From: Bacteroidales bacterium
Lineage (GTDB): Bacteria; Bacteroidota; Bacteroidia; Bacteroidales; F082
Reading direction: 5' to 3'
Assembly (NCBI GenBank): GCA_019454985.1
Contig: JACFNF010000005.1
Location: 86,093 to 150,092 of the forward strand
Length of the DNA stretch: 64,000 bases
Shown here: piece after piece, positions 51,535-61,306 of the stretch
Numbering within the stretch: position 1 is the stretch's first letter
How the letters are laid out: each line of letters starts with the position of its first letter
Notes under the pieces: generated by a model
The model's input: only the letters and a program-made list of their open reading frames with translations
Databases searched by the model: none
Told to the model about the DNA's origin: nothing
Program-made: the position numbers and the translations under genes

Positions 51535-53442
51535 CTAAGTTCGTTGGCGATCTTTAGCATGAAACCTGTTGGGTTCTGTTGAACTGTGACCGCCCACCCG
51601 TAGTTTGAGCTGGGTTTCAATTTTGGTCATCAGTTCGTTTTTACGGATAGGTTTTGCGATATAATCATCAAAACCTGCATCCATAAAGCGCTCTTTATCG
51701 CCGGCCATGGCATAGGCTGTTTGGGCGATAAAAGGCACAAATTTGTATTCAGGATAGTCAGTTTTGATTTGCTGCATCAGCCGTATGCCATCCCATGGAG
51801 CCGGCAGATTGATGTCGAAAAGCATCACCTGATACACAAATCCTTTTTTGTATTTCTCGCCAATTATTTTCAGGGTTTCTGTGCCATCAACGGCTAAGGT
51901 GACGTTGCCCGAAGGTTCAAGGAGTTTTTGCAACACCATCCGGTTCATGCGGTCGTCTTCCACAATGAAGATATCGGGTTTTCCGATTTCCGGCGCATTG
52001 GCAATTGGTTTGCTCTCGGGAAGGGCCGGCTGGTCACCGGTTTTCATCCTGACAAGGAGTGGCAACGAAACCTCGACGGTGGTACCTGCGCCTTTTTCGG
52101 AATGAATATGAATCTGCCCGTGCATCAGCTCCACAAGTTTTTTAGCCAAGGGCAAACCCAGTCCGGCGCCCTGATAAGGCCGGTCATAGCCGGCGCTTTC
52201 TTGTCGGAAGGCATCGAAAAGATGCTTCATATAGCCTGGCTCAATGCCAATACCGGTATCTTTTACCTTGATAACAAGATATTTACCCGATGTATCAACT
52301 GAAGAAGAAATCGTTACAAAACCCGAATCGGTATATTTCACAGCGTTATCTACTACGATATAGAGCACCCGCATCAGCTTCGCAGAATCGGCTACCACTT
52401 GTGGTGTTTCGGTAAGTTTGGTCTTGAATTTCAGTCCTTTCTCGTTGGCTGCGAAAGCAAGGGTTTCGCAGGTGTTGCGGATGATGACGGATGCATCGCA
52501 GGGCGCAAGTTCAACCTCAATTTCGTTGGCTTGTATGCGGCTGATTTCGATGATGTTGTTAATCAGGCTGAGCAGCCGGTCGCCACTTTGCTGAATTCCG
52601 GTTGCATAGCCGTATAGTTCACTGTTTTCCATGATGGCCAGCTCAGTTTCGAGCAAACTGGCAAAACCAATGATACCGTTGAGTGGAGTGCGAATCTCGT
52701 GACTCATATTGGCCAGAAAAGCATCTTTGAGATAACTGGCGTCTTTCAGGCGTTTTAATGTCTTTTTCAACTCTACGTCTTTGGCCCGTGCATCAACCAA
52801 TTTACTTTCTAAATGGGCTGTTCGTTCTGAAATCATAGCCTCAAGTTGCTGTTTTTCCTTCAACATCTGATGTTGAAACAAACCATAATCTTCCTGTACT
52901 TTCAGATAGTTTTCTTTGGTGCGATGACTCAAAACCAAAAGCAAAACAATGGTAACGGGCAATAAAAGGAGCAGCGAAACAAGCATTGCCCACCACACTG
53001 CCGACGATTTCCAGTTTAGGCGTGTGCTGAGCCCGGTTTCCAGTTCTTGTTTTTGGGCCGTATGAGGCAAAATGTCGGCCTGATGTAAAACGATTGCTTC
53101 ATGAAGCAGCTTTGTGGCACTGTCAGTTTTTCCATTTGACAGCATCAGGCGGGCAAGTTGCAAACGAACTTCCCATTGCATTGAGCCATGATCGAGCGAA
53201 TCGGTCAGTTGGAGTTGCTTCCTGAGATAATATTCGGCAAGCGGTAACGAAAACTTTTCGGCACGCCGGGCCATCTCACTCAAAATGAGCGCTTTTTGTG
53301 AGATTTCGGCCTTTTGATAGGCGTTTTCTAAGCTGTCGAAAATACGCAATTCGGCCAGATTTTGAGACCGGAGAAGCGGTGCAGCCATAAGCAGCATTGC
53401 AAAAAGCCGGAATTTGGTTGTTGTGAAAACGCGCATGTTCAT
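51535..53442 (-). CDS. Hybrid sensor histidine kinase/response regulator
   Basis: 635 residues. Signal peptide, then a helical periplasmic region (about 30-145, possibly TPR-like), a membrane helix (about 150-175), a coiled coil, HisKA with phospho-acceptor His248 (MSHEIRTPLNG), HATPase_c (DNAVKYTD, DTGIGIE, GAGLGLPLAKK), and a C-terminal receiver with Asp543 (FDINLPAP). No DNA-binding output domain, so the signal passes to another protein. The gene ends 40 bases from the IS4-type element. MRVFTTTK at 53436 is an alternative start. Confidence 0.92.
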   Translation of the reverse strand: MNMRVFTTTKFRLFAMLLMAAPLLRSQNLAELRIFDSLENAYQKAEISQKALILSEMARRAEKFSLPLAEYYLRKQLQLTDSLDHGSMQWEVRLQLARLMLSNGKTDSATKLLHEAIVLHQADILPHTAQKQELETGLSTRLNWKSSAVWWAMLVSLLLLLPVTIVLLLVLSHRTKENYLKVQEDYGLFQHQMLKEKQQLEAMISERTAHLESKLVDARAKDVELKKTLKRLKDASYLKDAFLANMSHEIRTPLNGIIGFASLLETELAIMENSELYGYATGIQQSGDRLLSLINNIIEISRIQANEIEVELAPCDASVIIRNTCETLAFAANEKGLKFKTKLTETPQVVADSAKLMRVLYIVVDNAVKYTDSGFVTISSSVDTSGKYLVIKVKDTGIGIEPGYMKHLFDAFRQESAGYDRPYQGAGLGLPLAKKLVELMHGQIHIHSEKGAGTTVEVSLPLLVRMKTGDQPALPESKPIANAPEIGKPDIFIVEDDRMNRMVLQKLLEPSGNVTLAVDGTETLKIIGEKYKKGFVYQVMLFDINLPAPWDGIRLMQQIKTDYPEYKFVPFIAQTAYAMAGDKERFMDAGFDDYIAKPIRKNELMTKIETQLKLRVGGHSSTEPNRFHAKDRQRT

Positions 53443-53468
53443 TTTCGTTGGCCTGACTCAATTCAGGA

Positions 53469-53476
53469 CAAAGATA
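53469..53476 (-). promoter_or_regulatory. -7 promoter box for the hybrid histidine kinase
   Basis: The minus strand reads TATCTTTG 26 bases before the ATG at 53442, with TTTCGC about 24 bases further upstream as a -33 candidate. Confidence 0.45.
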
Positions 53477-53693
53477 GGCGATTCGGCGGCAGTTGCGAAA
53501 AAAATGATGTGGAAAAAGTTTACCCTTATCGCCTTGCCAGAAAACGCCGCTGTTCTGGATTTTGGGCGTTGATACCTGATGGAAGAGGTAAGTCATCAAA
53601 AAAAGTGAGAAGGTACATATTTAAATATTTATCTATATTTACCCGCTTTTTTGGGGCAACACAAGCTAAAAAACACACAAAAAAACTACAGAT

Positions 53694-55202
53694 ATGATTA
53701 AAAAAGTACTCGTTGCCAACCGCGGCGAGATTGCTGTGAGGGTGATGCGTTCGTGCCGCGAGCTGGGCATCGAAACGGTGGCCGTCTATTCTGAGGTTGA
53801 CCGCAAGGCGATGCATGTGCGCTATGCCGATTATGCCTATCCCATTGGACCGGCACCCTCGTCGGAAAGCTATTTGAGGATGGACAAGATTATCGAAGCT
53901 GCTAAACTCTCGGGCGCTGATGCCATCCATCCCGGTTATGGATTTCTATCGGAAAATGCCCGATTTGCCGAGCTTTGCGAGAAAGAGGGTATCATCTTTA
54001 TCGGGCCTTCGCCTCATGCCATCAATACGATGGGCGATAAAATCACCGCCCGAAAGACGATGATCGCAGCCGGAGTACCGGTGGTGCCCGGTACTACCGA
54101 GCCTATCCGCGACATCAAAAAAGCCATCGAAGTGATTAAAGAAATCGGGCTGCCGGTGATGGTGAAAGCCAGTGCCGGCGGGGGCGGCAAAGGAATGCGC
54201 TTAGTTCGTCGCGAAGAAGATATCGTCAGTTCGGTCAGTGCCGCACGCTCCGAAGCAAAAGCAGCTTTTGGCGATGATGCGGTCTATGTTGAGAAATATA
54301 TCCAATCACCACATCACATTGAATTTCAGGTGCTTGGAGATAAGCATGGAAATATCGTCCATCTTTTTGAGCGTGAGTGTTCGGTTCAGCGACGGCATCA
54401 GAAAGTGATCGAAGAAACACCTTCGCCCATTATGACGCCCGAAGTGCGTGCCGAAATGGGCGAAGCTGCCGTGGCCGCTGCCCGTGCAGTGAATTATTAC
54501 GGTGCGGGAACCATTGAATTCATCGTTGACGACAACCTGAATTATTATTTCTTAGAAATGAACACCCGCCTGCAGGTGGAGCACCCGATCACCGAACGTG
54601 TGGTGGGTGTGGATCTGGTGAAACAGCAAATCAATATTGCCAACGGTTTTCCATTGCCTTTTACGCAAGACGACCTGAGGCAGTTTGGCCATGCCATCGA
54701 AGTGCGGATTTATGCGGAAGACCCTGACAATAATTTCATGCCATCGCCAGGCGTCATCAAACACATCACCGAACCATTGGGTTTGGGCGTGCGCCATGAT
54801 GGTTATGCCTATGTGGGTTACGAAATACCAATCTATTACGACCCGATGATCTCGAAACTAATCGTGTGGGCCGAAACGCGTGCCGAAGCCATAGCCCGCC
54901 TCAAACGCGCACTTTATGCCTATAAAATCACCGGCGTCAAAACTTCAATTCCTTATCTGCACCGTATTTTGGAAGTGCCGGCATTCATCCAGGGGCGCTA
55001 CAACACCCATTTTATCGAAGAAAACAAAGAGCTCCTCCAGCCCCGGCCAAATTGTAACGACCGCTGCATGGATGTGGCAGCCATCACGGCTTTTGTGGAT
55101 TATATGAACAAACTCGAACAACTTCAGCCCGAGAAACCTCAAAAACATCTGGGGAACAACTGGAAAGATCTTGGTCGCAAACGTTCGGTGCTGCGCTATT
55201 AA
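53694..55202 (+). CDS. accC: Biotin carboxylase subunit of an acyl-CoA carboxylase
   Basis: 502 residues. Carboxylates biotin using bicarbonate and ATP. Motifs: VANRGEIAVRV at the N-terminus, ATP-grasp KASAGGGGKGMR, FERECSVQRRHQKVIEE, and MNTRLQVEHPITE. A ~50-residue C-terminal extension beyond E. coli AccC. First of three co-directional genes (accC, BCCP, beta subunit), the arrangement of a propionyl- or acetyl-CoA carboxylase, or of a decarboxylase module. Confidence 0.94.
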   Translation: MIKKVLVANRGEIAVRVMRSCRELGIETVAVYSEVDRKAMHVRYADYAYPIGPAPSSESYLRMDKIIEAAKLSGADAIHPGYGFLSENARFAELCEKEGIIFIGPSPHAINTMGDKITARKTMIAAGVPVVPGTTEPIRDIKKAIEVIKEIGLPVMVKASAGGGGKGMRLVRREEDIVSSVSAARSEAKAAFGDDAVYVEKYIQSPHHIEFQVLGDKHGNIVHLFERECSVQRRHQKVIEETPSPIMTPEVRAEMGEAAVAAARAVNYYGAGTIEFIVDDNLNYYFLEMNTRLQVEHPITERVVGVDLVKQQINIANGFPLPFTQDDLRQFGHAIEVRIYAEDPDNNFMPSPGVIKHITEPLGLGVRHDGYAYVGYEIPIYYDPMISKLIVWAETRAEAIARLKRALYAYKITGVKTSIPYLHRILEVPAFIQGRYNTHFIEENKELLQPRPNCNDRCMDVAAITAFVDYMNKLEQLQPEKPQKHLGNNWKDLGRKRSVLRY

Positions 55203-55220
55203 ATCGAAAAACAAAAAAAC

Positions 55221-55727
55221 ATGTCATACGAAGTAAAAATTAACGACCGCATCGCGTCCATCGAACTGTTGGGGCGCGAAGGCAGCCTTTTCCAAATAGC
55301 GATTGACAACAAGGTGTACGAACTCGATGTGGTGGAAGTGGAAAAAGGCGTGTATTCCATCGTGCTCGACAACCGTTCGTTTAATGTGGAGCTCGTCGAA
55401 GGGAAAAACAGCAAATCCTACACCGTTAATACCCTTTACGAAACCTTTTCGGTGGATATTATTGACGCTGAAGCGAAATACCTGATGAGTCGTAAAAAGG
55501 ACGAAGGGCAGGATTCGAATGTCATTTCGTCGCCTATGCCCGGCAAAGTGGTCAAAGTGCTTGTCAGCGAAGGGCAACAGGTCAAAGCCGGAGAAACCGT
55601 CATCGTGGTTTCGGCCATGAAAATGGAAAGCGAGTATAAGGTGAAACAAGACCGCGTCATCAAACGGGTATTGGTGAAAGAAGGCGATACCGTGAACAGC
55701 GACCAGCCCATGGTCATTATTGAATAA
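55221..55727 (+). CDS. Biotin carboxyl carrier protein
   Basis: 168 residues. C-terminal biotinyl domain with the SAMKMES motif (biotin on Lys134) and the preceding SPMPGKVVKVLVSEG strand. The ~90 N-terminal residues are a separate strand-rich domain, longer than in minimal carriers, likely docking to the beta subunit. Carries the carboxyl group between the subunits encoded on either side; 18 bases each way to its neighbours. Confidence 0.93.
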   Translation: MSYEVKINDRIASIELLGREGSLFQIAIDNKVYELDVVEVEKGVYSIVLDNRSFNVELVEGKNSKSYTVNTLYETFSVDIIDAEAKYLMSRKKDEGQDSNVISSPMPGKVVKVLVSEGQQVKAGETVIVVSAMKMESEYKVKQDRVIKRVLVKEGDTVNSDQPMVIIE

Positions 55728-55745
55728 CCATAATAAACCAGAATC

Positions 55746-57281
55746 ATGACATTAGCCGATAAAATCAAACAACTTGAAGAAAACAACCGCCTTGCCGAGC
55801 TGGGCGGCGGTCAGGATCGTATTAACAAACAGCACGATGCCGGAAGGCTGACCGCCCGCGAACGCCTGATCGAACTAGTGGACCCAAATACCTTTGTGGA
55901 GATTGACAAGTTTATGACTCACCGCGCCACCGATTTCGACATGGACAAGCAGAAGTTCCTTGGCGATGGTGTGGTAACGGGCTATGGGAAAATTGACGGC
56001 AGATTGGTCTATGTGTTTGCACAGGATTTTACCGTTTTCGGAGGCTCGCTCAGCCGCGCCAATGCCGATAAAATTGTTAAAATTATGGATCTTGCCATGA
56101 GGATGGGCGCTCCGGTGATCGGATTGAACGACTCAGGCGGTGCACGAATTCAGGAAGGTGTTGAAAGTCTTGGCGGTTATGCCGACATCTTTTACCGCAA
56201 TGTGATGTCGTCGGGGGTCATCCCACAAATTTCGGCTATCCTCGGCCCTTGTGCCGGCGGAGCTGTTTATTCGCCTGCCATCACCGATTTTATCATGATG
56301 GTGAAAGATACCTCTTATATGTTTGTTACCGGACCCGATGTCATCAAAACCGTTACCCACGAAGAGGTAACCAAAGAAGAACTCGGCGGTGCTTTTACCC
56401 ATAATAGCAAAAGCGGGGTGGCTCATCTGCTGGCCGAAAATGACCGCCAGGCCATGATGATGATCCGGGAGTTGATGGGATTCCTGCCATCCAACAATAT
56501 GGAAGACCCGCCGGTGAAAGTTTGCACTGACAACATTTACCGCGAGGAAGATAGCCTTGATACCATTGTGCCCGACGATCCGAATAAACCTTACGATATG
56601 CACGACATCATCAGCCGGGTGGTGGATGATGCCAACTTCTTTGAGATACAGCCTTACTACGCCAAAAACATCATCGTTGGTTTTGCCCGTCTGGCCGGCA
56701 AACCCGTGGGAATTGTGGCTAACCAGCCTGCTGTACTGGCCGGCGTCCTCGATATTGACAGCTCAATCAAAGCGGCTCGTTTTGTGCGTTTCTGCGATTC
56801 CTTCAATATCCCGCTCATCACTTTTGAAGATGTGCCCGGCTTTTTACCCGGAACCGTTCAGGAGTTTGGCGGTATCATCAAGCATGGTGCAAAACTGCTC
56901 TATGCCTTTGCCGAGGCTACTGTGCCGAAAATCACCGTCATCACCCGAAAAGCTTATGGCGGAGCTTACGATGTGATGTCGAGCAAGCATATTGGTGCCG
57001 ATATGAATTTTGCATATCCCACCGCCGAAATTGCCGTAATGGGTCCCGATGGAGCTGTCAATATCATCTATAAAAACAAACTGAGCGAACAAGAACGCCA
57101 GGAAGCCATTGCCGATTACCGGCGCCGTTTTGCAAGCCCCTATAAAGCTGCGGCTTTAGGTTATATTGATGAAATTATCTATCCGCGCCAAACCCGTATG
57201 AAGCTCATCCAAGCCCTCGAGATGACGCAAAACAAGGTGAAAACCAATCCGGCAAAAAAACACGGGAATATTCCGCTCTAA
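55746..57281 (+). CDS. Acyl-CoA carboxylase beta subunit (carboxyltransferase)
   Basis: 511 residues with the two-half crotonase-type fold of propionyl-CoA carboxylase beta. Motifs: [28 protein letters not shown], the second-half [12 protein letters not shown] and [15 protein letters not shown]. Transfers carboxyl from biotin to acyl-CoA, propionyl-CoA most likely from overall likeness to PccB. Ends with a strong terminator. No methylmalonyl-CoA mutase or epimerase is visible in the window. Confidence 0.93.
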   Translation: MTLADKIKQLEENNRLAELGGGQDRINKQHDAGRLTARERLIELVDPNTFVEIDKFMTHRATDFDMDKQKFLGDGVVTGYGKIDGRLVYVFAQDFTVFGGSLSRANADKIVKIMDLAMRMGAPVIGLNDSGGARIQEGVESLGGYADIFYRNVMSSGVIPQISAILGPCAGGAVYSPAITDFIMMVKDTSYMFVTGPDVIKTVTHEEVTKEELGGAFTHNSKSGVAHLLAENDRQAMMMIRELMGFLPSNNMEDPPVKVCTDNIYREEDSLDTIVPDDPNKPYDMHDIISRVVDDANFFEIQPYYAKNIIVGFARLAGKPVGIVANQPAVLAGVLDIDSSIKAARFVRFCDSFNIPLITFEDVPGFLPGTVQEFGGIIKHGAKLLYAFAEATVPKITVITRKAYGGAYDVMSSKHIGADMNFAYPTAEIAVMGPDGAVNIIYKNKLSEQERQEAIADYRRRFASPYKAAALGYIDEIIYPRQTRMKLIQALEMTQNKVKTNPAKKHGNIPL

Positions 57282-57305
57282 GACAGCAAAAAAACTCGAT
57301 AACCG

Positions 57306-57335
57306 AAAAAAGACAGCACCAAAGCTGTCTTTTTC
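57306..57335 (+). terminator. Rho-independent terminator of the carboxylase operon
   Basis: AAAAAGACAGC pairs with GCTGTCTTTTT around a 6-base loop, followed by T residues. Confidence 0.88.
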
Positions 57336-57357
57336 GTTATGTAAGAAGCCAATCAAC

Positions 57358-57365
57358 TATCTTTG
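57358..57365 (+). promoter_or_regulatory. -7 promoter box for GH30
   Basis: TATCTTTG lies 61 bases before the GH30 ATG. The position 24 bases upstream, where -33 should be, falls at the T tract of the preceding terminator. Confidence 0.5.
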
Positions 57366-57425
57366 GGGAAAAATTGTTCTCAAAAAGAATTTACTTTTCA
57401 ACACACAGCCATCAAATTTATTTTT

Positions 57426-58892
57426 ATGAAACGACTGATTTATTTTGTTGCAGGCCTTACTCTGGCAGCGTGTTCGCATCCGCCGGTGCAGGAAAAGGCA
57501 CAACCGGCCGCTTTTTCGTTAAGTCAGGGCAGACAGGCTGCTGTTTACGTTACCGCCAAAGACAGCCCGCTGCGTTTGACAAAAATGGAAAATACGGCAT
57601 TCAACGATTTTGGACAACCGCTTGAAACACAGATATGTGTGTTTGTTGACCCGGAAAAAACCTTTCAGGAGATGCTGGGAATTGGAGGCGCTATCACCGA
57701 TGCTTCGGCAGAGACTTTTTTTAAACTCCCCGCCGAAATTCAACAAAAAGTTATAGAGGCTTATTTTAGCCCCGAAAAGGGTATTGGCTACAACCTGATT
57801 CGAACCAATATCCATAGCTGCGACTTTTCGAGCGGAAGCTATACTTATGTGAATGAGGGAGATAGCGAGCTTAACTCGTTTGATATCGGCCACGATAAAC
57901 AGTTTAAACTGCCCCTTATCAAAAAGGCCGTGGAAGTTATCGGTAAGGACAAAGTAACCTTCTATGCCAGCCCGTGGAGCCCGCCGGCATGGATGAAAAC
58001 CAACAACAATATGCTTCAGGGCGGGTCGCTCAAACCTGAGTTTTACGACAGTTGGGCAAATTATTATGTGAAATTCATCAAGGCGTACGAGGCAGAAGGG
58101 ATTCCGGTGTGGGGCATTACCATTCAAAATGAACCAATGGCCAAACAAACCTGGGAGAGCTGTATCTATACCGCCGAAGAGGAAGCCGACTTTTTGAAAA
58201 ATCATCTGGGGCCGGTGATGCACAAATCGGGCCTGGCCGACAAGAAAATCGTGATGTGGGATCATAACCGCGACCTGATTTATCAACGTGCCACAACTTA
58301 TTTTGCCGACCCTGCCGTGCGTAACTATGCCTGGGGCCTTGGTTTTCATTGGTATGAAGACTGGAGTGGCGGCGTACCTGTTTTCGAAAATGTCCGAAGG
58401 GTTCAGGAGGCTTTCCCCGAAAAAAATCTTCTCTTCACCGAAGGCTGTGCCGAGAGTTTTAATCCAACGCGTTACGAAGCCTGGGAGTTGGGCGAAGAAT
58501 ATGGCCGCTCAATGATTCACGATTTTAACAATGGAGCTGTCGGGTGGACCGATTGGAACATCCTACTCGACGAAAGGGGCGGACCAAACCATGTGGGCAA
58601 CTTCTGTTTTGCTCCTTTGCATGGCAATACCCAAACTGGAGAGCTCACTTTCACCAATTCATATTACTATATCGGACATTTCTCGAAATTTATCCAGAAA
58701 GGCGCAAAACGAGTGATTGCCTCGCCAAGTCGCAGCCAGCTCATCAGCACTGCTTTCCTGAACCCCGATGGCAGCTTGGTAGTAGTGGTCATGAACGAAA
58801 GCGAAATTCCGACCGACTTCTTCCTCTGGATAAATGGCAAAGCCGCTCCGGCACAGAGCCCGCCACATTCGATGATGACCTTTGTGCTTTGA
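57426..58892 (+). CDS. Glycoside hydrolase family 30, lipoprotein
   Basis: 488 residues, lipoprotein signal (LTLAAC, Cys about 16). GH30 TIM barrel with acid/base Glu236 (ITIQNEPMAKQ) and nucleophile Glu339 (LLFTEGCAES), plus the C-terminal beta-sandwich. Family members act as glucosylceramidases, beta-glucosidases or beta-1,6-glucanases; the substrate cannot be fixed from the sequence. ATG at 57426 matches the lipoprotein signal. Confidence 0.91.
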   Translation: MKRLIYFVAGLTLAACSHPPVQEKAQPAAFSLSQGRQAAVYVTAKDSPLRLTKMENTAFNDFGQPLETQICVFVDPEKTFQEMLGIGGAITDASAETFFKLPAEIQQKVIEAYFSPEKGIGYNLIRTNIHSCDFSSGSYTYVNEGDSELNSFDIGHDKQFKLPLIKKAVEVIGKDKVTFYASPWSPPAWMKTNNNMLQGGSLKPEFYDSWANYYVKFIKAYEAEGIPVWGITIQNEPMAKQTWESCIYTAEEEADFLKNHLGPVMHKSGLADKKIVMWDHNRDLIYQRATTYFADPAVRNYAWGLGFHWYEDWSGGVPVFENVRRVQEAFPEKNLLFTEGCAESFNPTRYEAWELGEEYGRSMIHDFNNGAVGWTDWNILLDERGGPNHVGNFCFAPLHGNTQTGELTFTNSYYYIGHFSKFIQKGAKRVIASPSRSQLISTAFLNPDGSLVVVVMNESEIPTDFFLWINGKAAPAQSPPHSMMTFVL

Positions 58893-58924
58893 AACTCACA
58901 TAATAATGGCTCATAACTTGGAAA

Positions 58925-58968
58925 AAAAACGCCATCTCTTCGATCCATTTCGAAGAGATGGCGTTTTT
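58925..58968. terminator. Strong bidirectional terminator
   Basis: An 18-base perfect stem (58925-58942 with 58951-58968), loop of 8, A-tract and T-tract on either side, placed between convergent GH30 and GH20 genes. Confidence 0.93.
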
Positions 58969-58986
58969 GAATTGGGCCTGAGCGCC

Positions 58987-61302
58987 TTATTCTACCACAA
59001 TCTCGCTCACAAACAGCCAGGCTGCCTCGCCGGCTCCACTATGACCTTCGGGAAGAGGGCCATAGTTCTTCACTTTAATCCTGAGATAGCGGCCACTCTT
59101 TTTAAGCCCCTGAGCTTCGATACGCACTATCTGCCGGGCACCGCCATTGGGTTTGCCTACAACCACATTGCCAAAAGGAACGTAATGCTGGCCATCGTTC
59201 GAAATTTCAACGGTAGCTTCTTGGGGAGCCATGATCCACGAAGCGCTGTTATGAAGCGTATAAACAGTGATTTGCGATACCTTTTCGCGCTTACGGAGGT
59301 CAATCACCGCATCTAAATCTTTTCCGCGAAAACCTAACCATTTCTGGTCGCTGAAATTCACCGAGCCAATGATCCCGTCGAGCAGTATGCTTTTTCCGCT
59401 ACTGCTGTATTGCTTTTCGGGTTCGTTTTTCAGGCTGATTTCTGCTCCAAAACCTTTGTCGAAGAAATAACGATTGCTGATGGTCTGACCGATTTTCCGG
59501 CTGCCGTCGAAGGTGGCAGCCTTGACGGTGGTGGTTTTTTCGATGGTGAAAGGCCCCTGAAAGAGGGCGGAAGAAGCGTTAGGCTCGCTGCCGTTGGTCG
59601 TGTAGCGGATGTCAACGTTGGGGAGTTCGCTGAACAGGAAGATGTTCATGGCTTTTTTGCCGGGAGCAGCTTCTGTTTTCGATTGAACCTGATAGGCACT
59701 ACGCGATACATTCAGTCCGCGGCTTTCGTAACGCTTATATTGTTTTGGCATACGGCGGGCAAAGCTGTCCCAATTGCGGATTTCTTTGGGCGACCACAAC
59801 ACTTCGCTCAGGGCCGACAAGCGTGGAAAAGCCATATATTCCACATCTGCCGGAACATTCATGAATTCAGCCCAATGGTTGGCCTGTGCTCCAAGGATTA
59901 ATTTTCCCTGTTCCGGCGTCAAAACTTCCGGGATAGGCTCGAAAGAATAAACCTTCGACAGTGGGGTGTAACCGCCAATGGTGAGCGGCTCATTGTTCGG
60001 GTCACCCTGATAATAATCGAAATAACAATGTGTTCCGGGAGTCATAATTACCTGATGGCCGAGGCGGGCTGCTTCGATGCCGCCTTCTTCGCCACGCCAC
60101 GACATGACGATGGCACCTGGAGCCAAGCCACCCTCTAAAATCTCGTCCCATCCAATTGGATGTTTGCCACGTTCAATAAGATATTTCACAATGCGGCCAA
60201 CAAAATAGCTCTGTAGCTCATGCTCGTCTTTTAAACCCTCGTCTTTCATACGCTGTTGACAACGCTCGCATTTTTTCCAATTGGTTTTGTCGGCTTCATC
60301 TCCACCGATATGAATATATTCCGAAGGGAAAAGCTGCATTACTTCATCAAACACATCTTGCAGAAACATAAATGTTTCTTCTTTCCCGGCGCAAAAAATA
60401 TGGGTGATTGGCCAAACTCCGCCTGTTGCCACGCCTAAGTTTTCGCCCGTGCAGGAAAGTTCGGGGAAGGCAGCCAGTGCCGCCATCGCGTGAGCCGGAA
60501 GCTCAATCTCGGGAATGATGTTGATGTTGCGTTCGGCGGCATAGGCCACTACTTTGGCAATCTCTTCCTGTGTGTAAAAGCCGCCAATTTTGTCGGTGGC
60601 ATCGGGCCGGCTCAGCGGACGCTCATCCCAGTGCAGATGTTCCATATTTTCGCGAAATCCTCCAATCTTCGTGAGTTCGGGGTATTTCTTAATCTCGATA
60701 CGCCACCCCTGATCATCTGTCAAATGCCAATGAAAAACATTCATCTTATGCCGTTCGAGTTCGTCTAATATCTTGTAAACAAGCTCAATGGGCATAAAAT
60801 GACGAACAACGTCGAGATGCATGCCGCGGTAGGCAAATCGTGGATAATCTACGATTTTGACACAATCTAAGCGGTTGCCTTCCATGCTGTCGAAAAGCTG
60901 ACTCAGGGTTTGCAGACCATAACCAATGCCAGCCATGCTGTTAGCCGAAAGTTGGATACCATCCTTTTCGATCGTCAGACGATAGCCTTCGGCACCCAAA
61001 TTTCCATCCTGTAAATGGTTAAGAACCACATAAATGCTACCTTTGATGGCCTGATCGCTGTGAAGCAATGGATTAAACGGATGTCCGGAAACGGTTTGCC
61101 ATTCTTTGGTCAACCGGCTAACCAAAGGTTTCAGCGCCGGATTGTTGAAATAGACCACGGTTTGTTTCGCCAGCACAAACTGACCCTCGGTTTTGTCGAG
61201 ATGTGCGGGATAAGGAATTAGTTGAAATTGCGCTTTCAGCACAGGTTGGAACATGAGGCTCAGCGCAATGGAAAGAAGAACGGTAAGGATTTTTGGTTTC
61301 AT
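58987..61302 (-). CDS. Beta-N-acetylhexosaminidase (GH20) with C-terminal binding modules
   Basis: 771 residues, exported (signal peptide ending LKAQ). An N-terminal GH20b domain leads into the catalytic TIM barrel with the Asp335-Glu336 pair (IHIGGDEADKT) and HWHLTDDQGWRIEI. The C-terminus holds a chitobiase-like module (RYTTNGSEPN) and an F5/8 type C module, the same order as in the GH92 at 40109. Removes terminal GlcNAc/GalNAc. It follows the GH29 stop by four bases, so the two are one operon. Confidence 0.94.
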   Translation of the reverse strand: MKPKILTVLLSIALSLMFQPVLKAQFQLIPYPAHLDKTEGQFVLAKQTVVYFNNPALKPLVSRLTKEWQTVSGHPFNPLLHSDQAIKGSIYVVLNHLQDGNLGAEGYRLTIEKDGIQLSANSMAGIGYGLQTLSQLFDSMEGNRLDCVKIVDYPRFAYRGMHLDVVRHFMPIELVYKILDELERHKMNVFHWHLTDDQGWRIEIKKYPELTKIGGFRENMEHLHWDERPLSRPDATDKIGGFYTQEEIAKVVAYAAERNINIIPEIELPAHAMAALAAFPELSCTGENLGVATGGVWPITHIFCAGKEETFMFLQDVFDEVMQLFPSEYIHIGGDEADKTNWKKCERCQQRMKDEGLKDEHELQSYFVGRIVKYLIERGKHPIGWDEILEGGLAPGAIVMSWRGEEGGIEAARLGHQVIMTPGTHCYFDYYQGDPNNEPLTIGGYTPLSKVYSFEPIPEVLTPEQGKLILGAQANHWAEFMNVPADVEYMAFPRLSALSEVLWSPKEIRNWDSFARRMPKQYKRYESRGLNVSRSAYQVQSKTEAAPGKKAMNIFLFSELPNVDIRYTTNGSEPNASSALFQGPFTIEKTTTVKAATFDGSRKIGQTISNRYFFDKGFGAEISLKNEPEKQYSSSGKSILLDGIIGSVNFSDQKWLGFRGKDLDAVIDLRKREKVSQITVYTLHNSASWIMAPQEATVEISNDGQHYVPFGNVVVGKPNGGARQIVRIEAQGLKKSGRYLRIKVKNYGPLPEGHSGAGEAAWLFVSEIVVE

Positions 61303-61306
61303 AACA

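Noticed and set aside
51531..51541. Partial match (CTAAGTTC) to the IS1595-type terminal repeat next to the IS4-type element
   Set aside because: Only eight bases, overlapping the end of the histidine kinase gene; too short to claim a remnant IS end.
57519..58349. A 276-codon minus-strand frame opposite GH30
   Set aside because: Shadow of a gene with intact catalytic residues on the plus strand.
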